Shown here one piece after another: positions 22,799 to 32,668 of a stretch of DNA of 64,000 bases. A program made the translations under genes and the position numbers. Position 1 is the stretch's first letter. Each line of letters starts with the position of its first letter. The notes under the pieces were generated by a model. The model did no database searches. It saw only the letters and a list, made by a program, of their open reading frames with translations, and was not told where the DNA came from. The stretch lies in contig JAZHRO010000003.1 of NCBI GenBank assembly GCA_037157565.1, positions 65,412,501 to 65,476,500 of the forward strand. The letters are read 5' to 3'. This stretch comes from Thalassia testudinum. Taxonomy: Eukaryota > Streptophyta > Magnoliopsida > Alismatales > Hydrocharitaceae.

Positions 22799-23305
22799 CT
22801 ACACAGCCAATTGGAAGCCTGTTGAAGAACTGTCCATTCTCCCATCTGGATTGTCATCACCAGAAAGATAACAATTGAAATCACCCCCTAACAGCCATGG
22901 AGTCTCTTGCACTCTTTGATGCATTGCATAAAGTTCCTCCCACAAGCCAACCCTCTCTGCTGCCACACAAGGACCATAAATACATGATATAAACCATTCC
23001 ATATCACCTTGGGGAGATTGACACCTGCAGGAAATTAAGAACCTATCACGAAAAATCTCAGTTACTGAAATGGCAGACTTTCTCCACCAAAAAGCCATAC
23101 CACCAGACCGACCAGCAGCACCCTTAGCCACAATATCACTATGGCCAGACTGTTTGAAACAGTCCCATTCTTGACCATTCTCCCTCTCCAAGTGAGTCTC
23201 TTGTAAAAGGGCACAGTCTATCTCCCACTCAGAGAGATATCTACAAAGAGAAGCCCTTCTTTGCTTGTTGCGTAGCCCACGCACATTCCACGACAAAACT
23301 CTCAT
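22799..23305 (-). pseudogene. LINE ORF2 N-terminus: apurinic-like endonuclease
   Basis: 168 codons beginning MRVLSWNVRGL (N7 of the exonuclease/endonuclease/phosphatase fold), LQETH (34-38, catalytic Glu), IYGP (109-112) and GDFN (141-144, catalytic Asp/Asn). The last catalytic block (SDH) lies after a single in-frame stop, TAG at 22799-22801, in the next open stretch. The start ATG overlaps the ORF1 stop by four bases (ATGA), which fixes the start and suggests termination-reinitiation. The enzyme nicks target DNA for LINE insertion. Confidence 0.92.
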
Positions 23306-24045
23306 TTCTCACTTGAAAGATCCCCATTGACCTTGCAACCCACATATTCTACCATAATAGATTTAGCAATATCTTGCTCCACAATAGAATGCTCCTTTCT
23401 TCTCCTTCGCAGCACATATGGAGATCTGCCCACGCCTCTCTTTTGTTTGGACCCACAGCCATATTGCAAATCAGTTGGAGTAGCAAACTGTAACTGGCTC
23501 TGCTCTTTAAGCCTAAACTCCCTTTCTAAACTGCCCAATTCCACACTGCAATTCATCTTAGACTCTGCCAAATCAGTCTCATTAACTTCTAAACAATCAC
23601 CCTCTTTGACTATCAGAGCTAATCTATTTTCAGCAGGTGTTGCAGCATCTTCCATCAGGTCCTTCTCAGCCATAATACAATGGCAGTCCTTCCTCTTTTT
23701 GGGCTCAGGAACCTCAACTGCAGGAGGACTCAGGTGCTGCATCTGGTTTAGTTCTTTAAGCCTCAACTCCCTTTCTGTACTTCCCAACTCCATACTGCAG
23801 ATCATCTCAGAATTTGCCACTTCATTCTCAGCAACCTCCAGATAGTCACCCTCTTTGCCTATCAACATTGATCTAATTTCAGCAGGTGTTGCAACATCTT
23901 CCGTCTGATCCTTCTCAGCCATAGCACAATGGCACTCCTTCCTCTTTGTGAGATCAGGAGCCACAGCTGCAAGGTTGCATCCTTTAAGCCTCAACTCCCT
24001 TTCTAAAGTGCCCAATTCCACACTGCAGTTCAGAGCTATTAACAA
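23302..24045 (-). pseudogene. LINE ORF1, C-terminal fragment with internal repeats
   Basis: About 247 codons open to the TGA at 23302, with no proper start at the right end because the LINE is truncated. It holds three copies of a Glu/Leu/Arg-rich block (ELGTLERELRLK, ELGSTERELRLK, ELGSLEREFRLK) and two copies of a following block containing CHCAMAEKD / CHCIMAEKD and a TPAE motif. The DNA repeats start near 23506, 23755 and 23983. Plant L1 ORF1 proteins bind RNA and usually carry a zinc knuckle near the end; none is visible in this fragment. The tail is Lys/Arg-rich (YVLRRRRKEHS). Confidence 0.8.
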
Positions 24046-24054
24046 GGACTACTG

Positions 24055-24350
24055 GCCATTTCCTTAATTTTTAAAGTTGATTTCCAGGTGATTCAATCAG
24101 GTCAGGTGGTGGATCAAAAAATGAAGGTTCGAGTGCAGATTCAGATTGATCAAAAGAGAATTTGATTGGATCAGGCACACACACGACAATCGTGGCTTGA
24201 CCCCTATTCAGATTAGACTTTAACTAGGGCCTTAAGGTAAGTCTTAAAGACCCCCTTCTATGCTCGTCTATAGAAAAGATGAGAGGGACTGGAAATGAAT
24301 AGGACCCAATCAAGGCACCCAAATTAATTGGATGACTATGACTGATTCCT
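24055..24350 (-). pseudogene. E3 gag, N-terminal remnant
   Basis: DNA-level similarity to the start of E2 gag (16400-16680): the Ser/Asp-rich segment near 24125 parallels the SDSDPDS segment of E2, and 24290-24340 matches the block before E2 gag. No open frame of length survives. It is cut at about 24050 by the 5' end of the LINE. Confidence 0.6.
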
Positions 24351-24915
24351 TTGGATCACAAATCCACCTACTAGAGAATTACTTGGGTAGCCAGAAAGAG
24401 AGAGTCCTACGAAGACCCCTCCATGGTAGAGCACCCCCACGAATTACAGGGTTTCCCCCACCTGACCTTTCTTGTCACTATAGTTCCAAGTAGACCAGAT
24501 ATGTGTGAATTAAGCCCTAAGTCTACCAATTTTAAGGCCTAATTGTGCATGTGCTGTTAACTATCACTTGATTTATAGTTTGATTCCAAATTGTGACCTA
24601 ATTTTAGGTTGATTGATTCACAATGTGAACCAACTTCACCTGACCTGTCCTATGATTAAAGGATGAAATCTAGGTTAACTCACCCGAACCACCTTTGATT
24701 TGGTTCGGAAATAGGTTACTAAGCCTCAATTTTAGGGTTCAAGTGATCATAAAGCTTGTATTTTAGGGTTCACTTCTTAAATCAATTCAAACATGGCTAG
24801 GGGTAGCACACAATGCGGGTAATTATTTTCCTTTATAACTTTTGCGAATGTGTACTAACATGTTAGGATCCTAAAGTTGTAACCCTAATTTGGCTATACA
24901 ATGGAGTCCAATTTG

Positions 24916-24993
24916 AAATTAAGTAACACATTGGTCGGTCTACGATAGCAGTCCTCACTGTTTCAAAAAAAAAAAAATTAAGTAACACATTGG
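24916..24993 (+). repeat. 19-bp target site duplication around the LINE remnant
   Basis: AAATTAAGTAACACATTGG occurs at 24916-24934 and 24975-24993 without mismatch. The AAA at its left edge fits LINE endonuclease cleavage at an A-rich site. Confidence 0.9.
24935..24974 (+). mobile_element. 40-bp LINE remnant with poly-A tail
   Basis: Thirty unique bases ending GTTTC plus a 10-A tail, flanked by a perfect 19-bp duplication (24916-24934 and 24975-24993). The unique part resembles the last 30 bases of the large LINE (TCGGT, CGATAGCA, TCCT, TTTC in order). It is therefore an extremely 5'-truncated insertion of a related LINE, opposite in strand to the E3 leader it sits in. Confidence 0.85.
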
Positions 24994-25378
24994 ACTCAAT
25001 CAAGAAGGTGATAGTCCAAATGTGCTAAGCAATTTAAGTGAAGTCCCTAATAGGCACAGAAATTTAGGGTTTGGGTGTGTCTAATCTGCAATCAAATCTC
25101 ACAATTAATTTTCAGAAAATAACTTTCCACAGTTGATAATTATAGAATAATAAGGCAAGGTAGGATCCTAAATTTTTTCTTTCTTCTCTTCTTTCTTCTT
25201 CTTTTTATCTATATTAAGAAAGAGGGGTTAAGAAGAAAGGAAGAAAATTACCTATCCGTGAAGTGATTGTCCTCTTTAAGCTCCAGGCATAATTTTTTTT
25301 CCCACAAAAATTACAAGCAAATGCGTCAGAGATTAGGAAACAGAAATATTTTCAAGAATAGTGATAATTGCACGTTGC

Positions 25379-25396
25379 TCCCTGGCAACAGTGCCA
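25379..25396 (-). promoter_or_regulatory. Primer binding site of E3 (decayed tRNA-Asp site)
   Basis: TCCCTGGCAACAGTGCCA on +, against TCCCCGGCAACGGCGCCA in E2. The three differences are exactly the three CpG sites, each changed to TG or CA. It lies three bases from the LTR end. Confidence 0.88.
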
Positions 25397-25399
25397 AAA

Positions 25400-27617
25400 T
25401 GTTTACGTGCTCCTACCGTATTTTAAAATTCATTCGCGTCGTAGTATAGTCAATAGAAGTGCATTTACATTTAAATTTATAACTTGAAATAAAGAAGAAA
25501 TTCGAGGTCATCTATGGGAGCAAACTGATGCACGAATACCACCATTTCATTTCGCAAAATTTTAACTCACTAACTAGATTGAAAGGGTTTGATTCCTGAA
25601 CTGTTAAATCTAGTCCCAAAGATATATGGATTAATCAATACAATTGCAGGAATTAATGCTTAATCAAAGATAATCAGAAAATAAATGTAATTAAGCACTA
25701 AAAAAAATGTTAAATCAATGATGTTCAGGTATAAGATTTCAACAACCCTCTAAAACAACCAATAATCGAGACATATATTCAAATTAGTCCCTACAAATAA
25801 TGAGCTCTTACGTATCAGTCCTTGGAAGGCTGCAATCAAGTCCCTATGAATTTTCATCTAGGTCCTTGTAAACCTTCTTTTTCTCACAGATGGGTCCCTA
25901 CCTTCTTCTTCCTCCTCTTCTCTCCTTGCGTTGGCAGCAGGGTGCATGAAGCTTCTCAAGCTTCACTGGAGGGAGGTCGGTCAGGCGTCTAATGGGCGAA
26001 GTTGCCAGCTAGAGATGTCGCATAGGTGCATTGGAGCTCCTGAAAGCTTCTCGTGGGGGTTGGTGAGTGCGAGAAGGTCGGTGGTCGGCAGTGGAGGTCT
26101 GTGAAGATGATGGTGGCCAGCGAGGGTGTCTTGACGCGAGAGGTGGCGAACCTCCAGACCAAGGGGTCGAGAAGCTTCAGGCTGAGTCGCTGAAGATGAT
26201 TGTGCCCTTTGTTTTGGCAGACAAGGTTGGTCGAGGCCGTTGGAGGCAACGAACGCGACGACGGGTGTAGGTGTCTGGCTGGAGTTTAGAGTGGATGAAA
26301 CCCTCAATAGGCTAAGGGCCTTTATAGGTAGTGGTTGAGAGAAAGTGACGAGGTGGTAAACTAGTGGCGAGGTGGCATGGAATGGTGAGGTGTGGCTACT
26401 GTAGATAGGCCAGAGCATGGCCGATCGGAGATAGGCCACAGCATGGTCACCGTTTGCGAGGAAGACGATGGAGAGGGTGGAGTTCTTCGGGTCTAAACCT
26501 AGGTCTAAAAGGCCTAACCTAACCTAGAAGAAGAGATGGAGAAGAGAGGTTACCTAGGATGTGGAGAGGAGTTTGGGGAGGAGGCCGGCGTGTCGGCTAG
26601 ACTTGGAGAGGATGGAGGAGATGGCGTGGAATTTTGGAGCGAAGAAGAGGATGAACCGCCTCCTTTGATTGGGAGAATGGCGACAACAAGGGGAGATGAA
26701 GCCCTCAACCAATTTCAACGGAGGAGTGGCAGAGGAAGGAGGTTGGGAAGCTCCAAGGTTGGCGTTAATGGCAGTGGTTGAGAAGGAAGAAGGAGAGGAG
26801 TTATGCTAGCCAAAACTCGACGAAATTCAACGACGTGAGGCGGGGAAGCTTTATAGCATGTTGGCATGCGAGGAGAGGACCGGAGGTTGCGACAATGGCT
26901 CACTGGAGTTGCGTGGCTGGGGGTCGGAGGGGAAGGTGGAGAAGGTTTTGGCAAAGGTATAAATGCAAAGAAATTGAAAGTTGAGGGGGCATTTGTAAGG
27001 AAATCAGGAATTAAGGACCAAAATGCAAAGTTGACCAAGATGAAGTCCAAATGAACCCAAATTTTTATGGTAGACTAATTTTGACATAAAGAAGTTGATT
27101 GTGAATTAAATTTTGTGTTTTGATGTCATTTTCATGGTCAATTTACGTTTAGACCCAAACTGTACCAAATACTCGCCTATGGTTCTATTTTAGGTGAAAA
27201 CGAGTTCCGATCGTCAAATTGACTATGTCAATTCTTGTAAAATATTTATAATTGATTTTTAGAAGGTTTATATTACACTTATTTTCATCAAAACTATTTT
27301 AATTGAAGTGAGGTTGAAACTATGGTTTTTTATTAGAATTAAACATTCAATTTGAATGTAAATCCTAAATTACTTAATACCAACCCATTTTTGGGACATT
27401 TAAGCTCAATTTACCTTTAATTAATCATAATTTCACCCTCTAGCTATTTTGCATTCATAATTGTTCGTGAAAACTACAGAATTAACCCTTTTTTCTATTG
27501 ATTCCTCTCTCTTCAACCTTGATTAAGTTATACCCTTTCAGTATGTTAATTAGGTGAATTTAACCTAATAACTTACCCAAATTAAGTTAGTTATAGAGGA
27601 TGATGGCGATGCCATCA
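25400..27617 (-). repeat. E3 5' LTR
   Basis: 2218 bases, from TGTTTACG next to the primer site to GCCATCA, where the end block (TTAGTTATAGAGGATGATGGCGATGCCATCA region) parallels the E2 LTR end. TATA box on - near 26319-26327 (CTATAAAGG). The rest of E3 to the left is lost at the LINE. ORFs inside it are fortuitous. Confidence 0.8.
26319..26327 (-). promoter_or_regulatory. TATA box of the E3 LTR
   Basis: CTATAAAGG on the - strand, about 1.3 kb from the U3 end, with a G-rich (on +) R region beyond it. Confidence 0.5.
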
Positions 27618-28127
27618 GTGGTTTAGGTTTTGTAGGAGAGGATATGGCTATGAAGATGGAGTCTTGAAGAATCCTTATAGTGGTTGGCTATAGAGGATTA
27701 AATAGGGCCCTTAGATGTCAAATGGAGGGTGGATAAGATGGCATACATGAACGCCACATTGCCTTTTGGATTTGTTCTTTTGGCTAGCCATTCAAGGAGG
27801 AGTAGGAAAAAAATAGGAAGTGTCGGTGGCCATTGGATGTGGCTTGTGTGCTTTGCATAAACTAGGTTTATGTTTACTAAAAATAGGAGGGATTTATGCT
27901 AGCTTAGGACAAGGTTTCTGGTGGAATAGGTTGTCCAAATGGTGGAGGGTAGAGAGCGTGTAGGAAGAGGCCATGTGTCCTTGTCTCCTTCATTCCTCCT
28001 TGTCTTTCTATTTCTTGAAGCTCTTGTCCTTGGCCTTCCTTATTCTTCATTATCAGGCTTCTATAAAGGTGCTTCTTCTCCAAAAATTAATTCTCTAGCC
28101 TATTAACTTATTCGCACACTACTAACT
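27618..28127. other. Unassigned 510-bp stretch
   Basis: No ORF of note and no clear similarity to the other elements. A TATA-like CTATAAAGG near 28070 on + and the pyrimidine-rich run after 27970 suggest a fragment of another LTR, but I cannot show it. Confidence 0.35.
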
Positions 28128-30177
28128 GACAAGTCCGTTTTCATGCATTTTGAAATTGTTGGAAATCGTAGTATAGTTGCGCTAAACCCTTAATCAAAAT
28201 ATTTAATTATTTACGAAACTTGCTCAGATTTCTTTTCTTTCTAGAATTTGAGTCCCGGTAGTTCGTCTCTGGGAAGCATGAAAATAAGTCGAGATTTGAA
28301 TCGACTTTTCTAACCTAAATCTAACCTAACCTAATATTTTTTTCTTTTTTGTGTTTTTTGATTTTTATTTTGTGAGTGGGGCCATGGTGGCCGTGCATGG
28401 TGTGACAAACCAAAATGGGACACTCCTAAGTACACTAATAAGCATGCATCAAAGTTGTAAGCCGTGAAGATAATAGCATGCATATAAAACCATTAGACAA
28501 GAGTATCATGCATCAAAAATTAAGTCACTATAAAATCTAGATACATGGAAATAAAGCTAAACTAAAGAAAGGGATCAAGCAAGAGAGGCTAAGGAGAAGC
28601 CTTCTTGGCCATCCACTAAAGAGAGGAGGATGGGTGTGTGCACCCAAGTGGAGAGAGGAGGGTGTTGCACCCTTTCTCTACCAATGGCCGTCCTTAAGAA
28701 GACCTTGAGGGGGGTCTTCTCTATGGCCATCTAAGAGGAAAAGAAAATGGAGGCATGGACCCTCTATGGAGGAAGAAGAAACACGCCCAAGAGAAGAAGA
28801 GAGGAGGAGGATGTTGATGGATACTTCTTCTCGTCGCCCTTGAAGACACTTGGAGGAGAGCTTCTTCCTTGCCATCATGGAGGGATCCTTGGAGGACGAG
28901 GACATCCCTGAGAGGGAGAGGAGGAGGTGTGGTCGCAAGTTGAGAGAGGAAGAGAGTGAATGGAAAATGGGGTGCAATTTCGTGGCTCTCTCTTTGTCCT
29001 TATGGGAAGGCTCCATTTGGTTGCCACTTTTGGTGGCTCCAAAAAAAGCCAATGCCACCTTTTTAGGATCTAGGTTTAACACAAGTTTTAGGGTTTCCAA
29101 GAGAGTGTGCGTGGGTTTGGTAGGGGTAGAATAGGAAGGTGTGTGTGTATGTGTGTGGGTGTGTGTTTTTTGTAGGGCTAGGTTGTGGGTGTTGGTAGGA
29201 TTAGGTGTTAAATAGGTTGGATCAATCTAGATTAGGTGGGTATGGACCTAATTAGGCTTAGGAAAGTATAATTGGATAGGAGTGAACCTAATTAGGTCTA
29301 GGTCAAGTCTAATTGGATGTGTGCATGTGATTAGGCTAGGGTAACTCTAATAGGTATGAGTCAATTAGATCCTGGGTGGATCCAATTGGGCTCGGGTGCA
29401 CCCAATCAACTGTATATGCACCCAATTAGGTATGGGATGGTTCAATTGGGTTAGGGATAGGATAAGTAGGGCAATGGATAGTGGACTAGGCTTAGGAGGT
29501 CTCTAATTAGGTTTCCTAAGGTGTCTGGTGGGGTTCCTAGGTTAAAATAGGCAAACTAGAGCTTCCAACACCAAAATTAGGAACCAGAGAGCAGTATCAG
29601 ACATCCAGAATAGTGGTCAGACGTCTTATATTACAAAATTGGACATCTGGACATTAAATTAGATGTCCAATTCTATGTCAGTATGAGTTTTGCCTTCCTG
29701 AATTGTTATTCTGCAGAAATCAGACGTCCAGCCAGATGTCTGGATGTCTTAAAAGGTGTTGGAGAGTGGGTTTTAGGTTTTCTAAGGTGGGTTTTGGTTC
29801 CTAATTGTTTGGGAGAGGGATAGTGCTATCCATGTTTGGGTTTTGAGGCTAAGGTATCCTAATGGAGGTGATTTTGGGTTTGGGAAGGCTGTCCTGGGGT
29901 TTCTAAGGGTAGGGATAAGGCTATCCTCCTCACTCCTCTTATTTGGATCAGTCTTCTTCTTCCTTTATTACTTTATTCCACTATCTCCTCCATCCTGGAT
30001 CACTTTATTACCTGCAAATAGTAATAAAAACCATTAAATAGCAGGATATCTCATCTTATTCTAAATAGACCGATGCAATGCATGATATGCAAGATATGAG
30101 TACAATATCCACAAATTAAGCTAGGTTCATACATTATTTATGTTGATTAGGACCCATGATAGCTATGCAATCACTAA
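28128..30177 (-). repeat. E4 LTR, cut by the CACTA transposon
   Basis: Begins TGACAAGTCCG and carries the U5-type arrangement seen in E3 and E7 (CGTAGTATAG near 28175; GAGTCCCGG near 28250; CTGGGAAGC near 28270). No primer site lies to its left, so it is a 3' or solo LTR. Its U3 holds a run of CCTAATTAGG/CCAATTGGG-type subrepeats (29210-29470) and a cluster of AGACGTCT-type motifs (29597-29750). It ends at the CACTA terminus. Confidence 0.5.
29210..29470. repeat. Degenerate short subrepeats in E4
   Basis: About ten copies of an AATTAGG / CAATTGGG core followed by TCTAGG-, CTCGGG- or TATGGG-like tails, spaced 18-38 bases apart. Confidence 0.6.
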
Positions 30178-30191
30178 CACTACTAGAAAAA
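30178..30191 (+). repeat. CACTA left terminal inverted repeat
   Basis: CACTACTAGAAAAA. The matching right end is not in the window. Confidence 0.8.
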
Positions 30192-30199
30192 GTGCAATT

Positions 30200-30610
30200 T
30201 GCAATTATTTTTTAGGGATGATTTATAACCGTCGCTAATGGGTACCTTTAGGGACGATTATCCCATTAACCGTTGCCTAAAGCCTCCTCCTTTCTCCCCC
30301 AGCCAAACTTAACTTGGGGCAACGATTTAGTGATAATTTTATAAATAACCATCGCTAATGATCATTAGAGAGCGTGAGTTTTTTGCGCTCTAAATGTGAA
30401 TTAATTGGGGATTGGTGATGGTTATGTGGATGACCGTCGCCTAATGTCCATTAAAGAGGGCGCCTCCCCAAATTCCGATGTCCGCGCAAAAGATAAGCTA
30501 AATTTAATTGGCGACGGTTATGGGTAAAATCGTCTCTAAGTGCACCCCCTCTAATGGAATTTGGCGATCGTAATAGTGACAGTTTCAAGAAATCTGTCGC
30601 TAAATGTTAA
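30200..30610 (+). repeat. CACTA subterminal repeats
   Basis: At least six units built from GACGGTTAT-like and CCGTCGCTAATG-like halves in inverted pairs (30218-30240, 30253-30283, 30320-30360, 30415-30447, 30511-30540, 30562-30606). In En/Spm such repeats bind the TnpA-type protein. Confidence 0.75.
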
Positions 30611-30639
30611 GATATTTTCACACAATGTTCTGCCTTCTC

Positions 30640-31075
30640 CTCCTCCAGCGAGCTTCTTCCCCTCTCTTCTCCTCCAATCGCCGTGCCATCGACGAGCTCG
30701 TTTGCAACCTCACCATGCCATCGACCATGTCATCGTCGTCATCAGCCACCGAGCTCCTCCACCACACGATCACCCTTGAGCTCCTGCACTGGTATCACCT
30801 CCTCAATCCTTCACGTTGACAACTTGGCACTACCACCTCCTTCCTCTACCCCTGTGCGCCTTGCCTCGCGGCCCCCCTGCACCACTACCCCTCGCCCCTC
30901 ACGTCGCACCACTACCACCCTACCTCCCCCCTCACCCTTCCAACCCCCTATGCTACCGCTGCATCGCTCCTCGTGGCCCCCCGTACCGCCACCCTCTGCC
31001 CCACTATGCCTCCCCCTACGCCGCCACCACCCCCTCCCCCTCATCCCACAGACTCCCTCCCCTGGCCTTTTAAAT
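30640..31075. other. C-rich low-complexity stretch in the CACTA
   Basis: Pyrimidine-rich sequence that opens Pro/Ser/His-rich frames on + (for example 30683-31090). Composition alone explains the open frames; no homology seen. Confidence 0.6.
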
Positions 31076-31111
31076 TTTTTTAAAAATTAGATTTATTTTT
31101 TAGTTTGCAAA

Positions 31112-31203
31112 TGATAATTAGTACATGTGTTAATTAACATGAAATTAATACATGTGAATTAGAACTGTTACATGTGATAATTAGTACATGTGTTAATTAA
31201 CAT
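31112..31203 (+). repeat. Two copies of a 29-bp AT-rich direct repeat
   Basis: The block starting TGATAATTAGTACATGTG occurs identically at 31112-31140 and 31175-31203 (63-bp period). It is followed by AT-rich noncoding DNA to 31540 with nothing else recognised. Confidence 0.8.
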
Positions 31204-31549
31204 AAAATTAGTTTGCAAATAAAATTTGAAACGTGATAATTAATTTTTAGAATTAAGTTGCTATTAATTTGAAATTGTTACATGTGAATTAACATGAAAT
31301 TGTTAAAATTTTTTTGTCAAAATTAGTTCATGTAAATTATATTGATATTATTGCTATGTGTTCATGCATGTGAATGTGAATGCAATGTGAAATGTGGAGT
31401 GTGGCCACATGTTAGTTGCTTTTTTTATTTGATCTGAATATAGGGTGTGCCTACTCATATAATGTATTTTACTATATTCAGGAATTGGTGAATGTACATA
31501 TTATAGGGGAAACCCTGCCAAAATTTATTTGGCTTTGAGTTTACCTTCT

Positions 31550-31980
31550 AGGTTTAGGGTTTAGGATGTTGGGTTTAGGTTTTCGATTGATGATGGAATT
31601 GGATTTTAAGTTTAAAATGCTGGGTTACAGGTTTGGGTTTTAGGATTTAAAGTGTTAGATTTAGAGTTTTGAGTTTAGATTTTAGGATTTAGCGTATTGC
31701 ACTTTAGGTTTTGATTTAAGCGTTTGGAATTTAGAGTTTAGGGTTTTCGATTTAAGATTTAGGGTGTTAGGTTTTGGCTTTTGGGTTTGGGTTTTAGGGT
31801 ATTCAATTTAAAGTATAGGGTTATGGATTTAAAGTGTTTGATTTTGGATTTAGGTTTTATGCTTTTGAGTTTAGAGTTTAGGGTTGGGTGTTGGGTTTTT
31901 GGTTTAGGTTTTAAGGTTTTGTGTTTAGAGTTTGGGGTTTTGGATTTTAAGATTTAAGGTGTTCGATTTTATGATTAAGG
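31550..31980 (+). repeat. Degenerate telomere-like tract (TTTAGGG-related)
   Basis: About 430 bases of GGTTTAGGGTTTAGG, GGGTTTAGG, TTTTGGG and related units, similar to the plant telomere repeat but strongly diverged. It lies between the CACTA subterminal region and the transposase. Confidence 0.7.
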
Positions 31981-32277
31981 TGATGATTTTTTGTAGGTGC
32001 AATTTGTTAAGGAAAATAATTTAGAAATAAAATTTTTTATTATCAGGTTTTTATATTATATCACTTAGTTTCACACACTTGCACAAATTTAAAAGCACTT
32101 CATGACAAATAATAGGAATTCTAACCCCTAGGTAATAGGTTATGGGAGGATATAATTATGCCAAAATACTAGTCAGTTGAGACTTATGATCATGTTATAC
32201 GGATAATGTAGAGTGCATGTATGCCTTACTTACAAGCACAATGCGTTGTCTTTATAACATGTCATAAGCGTCGTCAT

Positions 32278-32306
32278 CCTTAGTTCAGAGAAGTTCTGAG
32301 CTAAGG
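32278..32306. other. Small hairpin, 12-bp arms
   Basis: CCTTAGTTCAGA (32278-32289) and TCTGAGCTAAGG (32295-32306) pair at 11 of 12 positions around a 5-base loop. It sits just before the larger hairpin. Confidence 0.7.
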
Positions 32307-32311
32307 GGGGA

Positions 32312-32572
32312 CCTTGAAGATTTGATCACAACTTAGGGTTACCTGTTACATGTAACTAGTTCATACAGAAATTTCGGATGCATTTTCTTGCTCTTCTCTA
32401 GTATACCAACTAATCTTAACTTCATTCCTAAAGTGCCCTTTAGTGGGAGTTATTGGGAACGTAGTTAAGGTTAGTCTTGGGGGTATACTGGAGAAGTGCG
32501 GGGAGATGGTGCCGAAATTTCTCCGCACACTAGTTACATGTAAGAAGTAACGTTGTGATCAAAACTTCAGGG
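32312..32572. other. Long imperfect hairpin upstream of the CACTA transposase
   Basis: Left arm about 32312-32428 and right arm about 32455-32572, loop about 26 bases. Paired blocks: TTTGATCACAAC with GTTGTGATCAAAA; GTTACATGTAACTAGT with ACTAGTTACATGTAA; AGAAATTTCGG with CCGAAATTTCT; CTAGTATACC with GGTATACTGG; CTAATCTTAACT with AGTTAAGGTTAG. No ORF. It could be a MITE, a regulatory foldback, or a small-RNA precursor like the CACTA-borne miR820 loci of rice; the sequence does not decide. Confidence 0.7.
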
Positions 32573-32668
32573 ATGGGCTATCAAGTGAAAATCTTCTTTA
32601 AAATACAAATACCTTCCATATATTCGCTTCTAACTTGCAGGATGTTTGTAATAACATTTCAGGTTATG

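Larger units (their letters stand above)
6210..24050 (-). mobile_element. L1-type plant LINE, 5'-truncated, split by E2
   Basis: A non-LTR retrotransposon read right to left. It has the end of ORF1 (24045-23302), ORF2 endonuclease (23305-22799), ORF2 reverse transcriptase (22795-20226), then E2 (6753-20225), then the ORF2 C-terminus (6752-6291), a short 3' UTR with a stem-loop, and a poly-A tail (poly-T at 6210-6220). Excluding E2 it is about 4.4 kb, so most of ORF1 and the 5' UTR are missing. Its flanks belong to different elements (E1 LTR at the 3' side, E3 gag at the 5' side) and I find no convincing target duplication. Confidence 0.9.
24351..25378 (-). other. E3 5' leader
   Basis: Noncoding leader homologous to that of E2 (shared blocks at 24380-24490 and 24890-25020). 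It contains a 40-bp LINE remnant with a 19-bp duplication that is absent from the E2 leader. Confidence 0.75.

Noticed and set aside
24030..24065. CTACTGGCCATT as the second copy of a LINE target duplication (left CTACAATGCATT, 6195-6206)
   Set aside because: Too many mismatches for a duplication; probably chance.
26536..27050. Host exon candidates
   Set aside because: Located in the R/U3 part of the E3 LTR; no splice-site pattern or homology.
30683..31090. 135-codon Pro/Ser-rich ORF as a CACTA protein
   Set aside because: Low-complexity C-rich stretch with overlapping open frames and no similarity to TnpA-type proteins.
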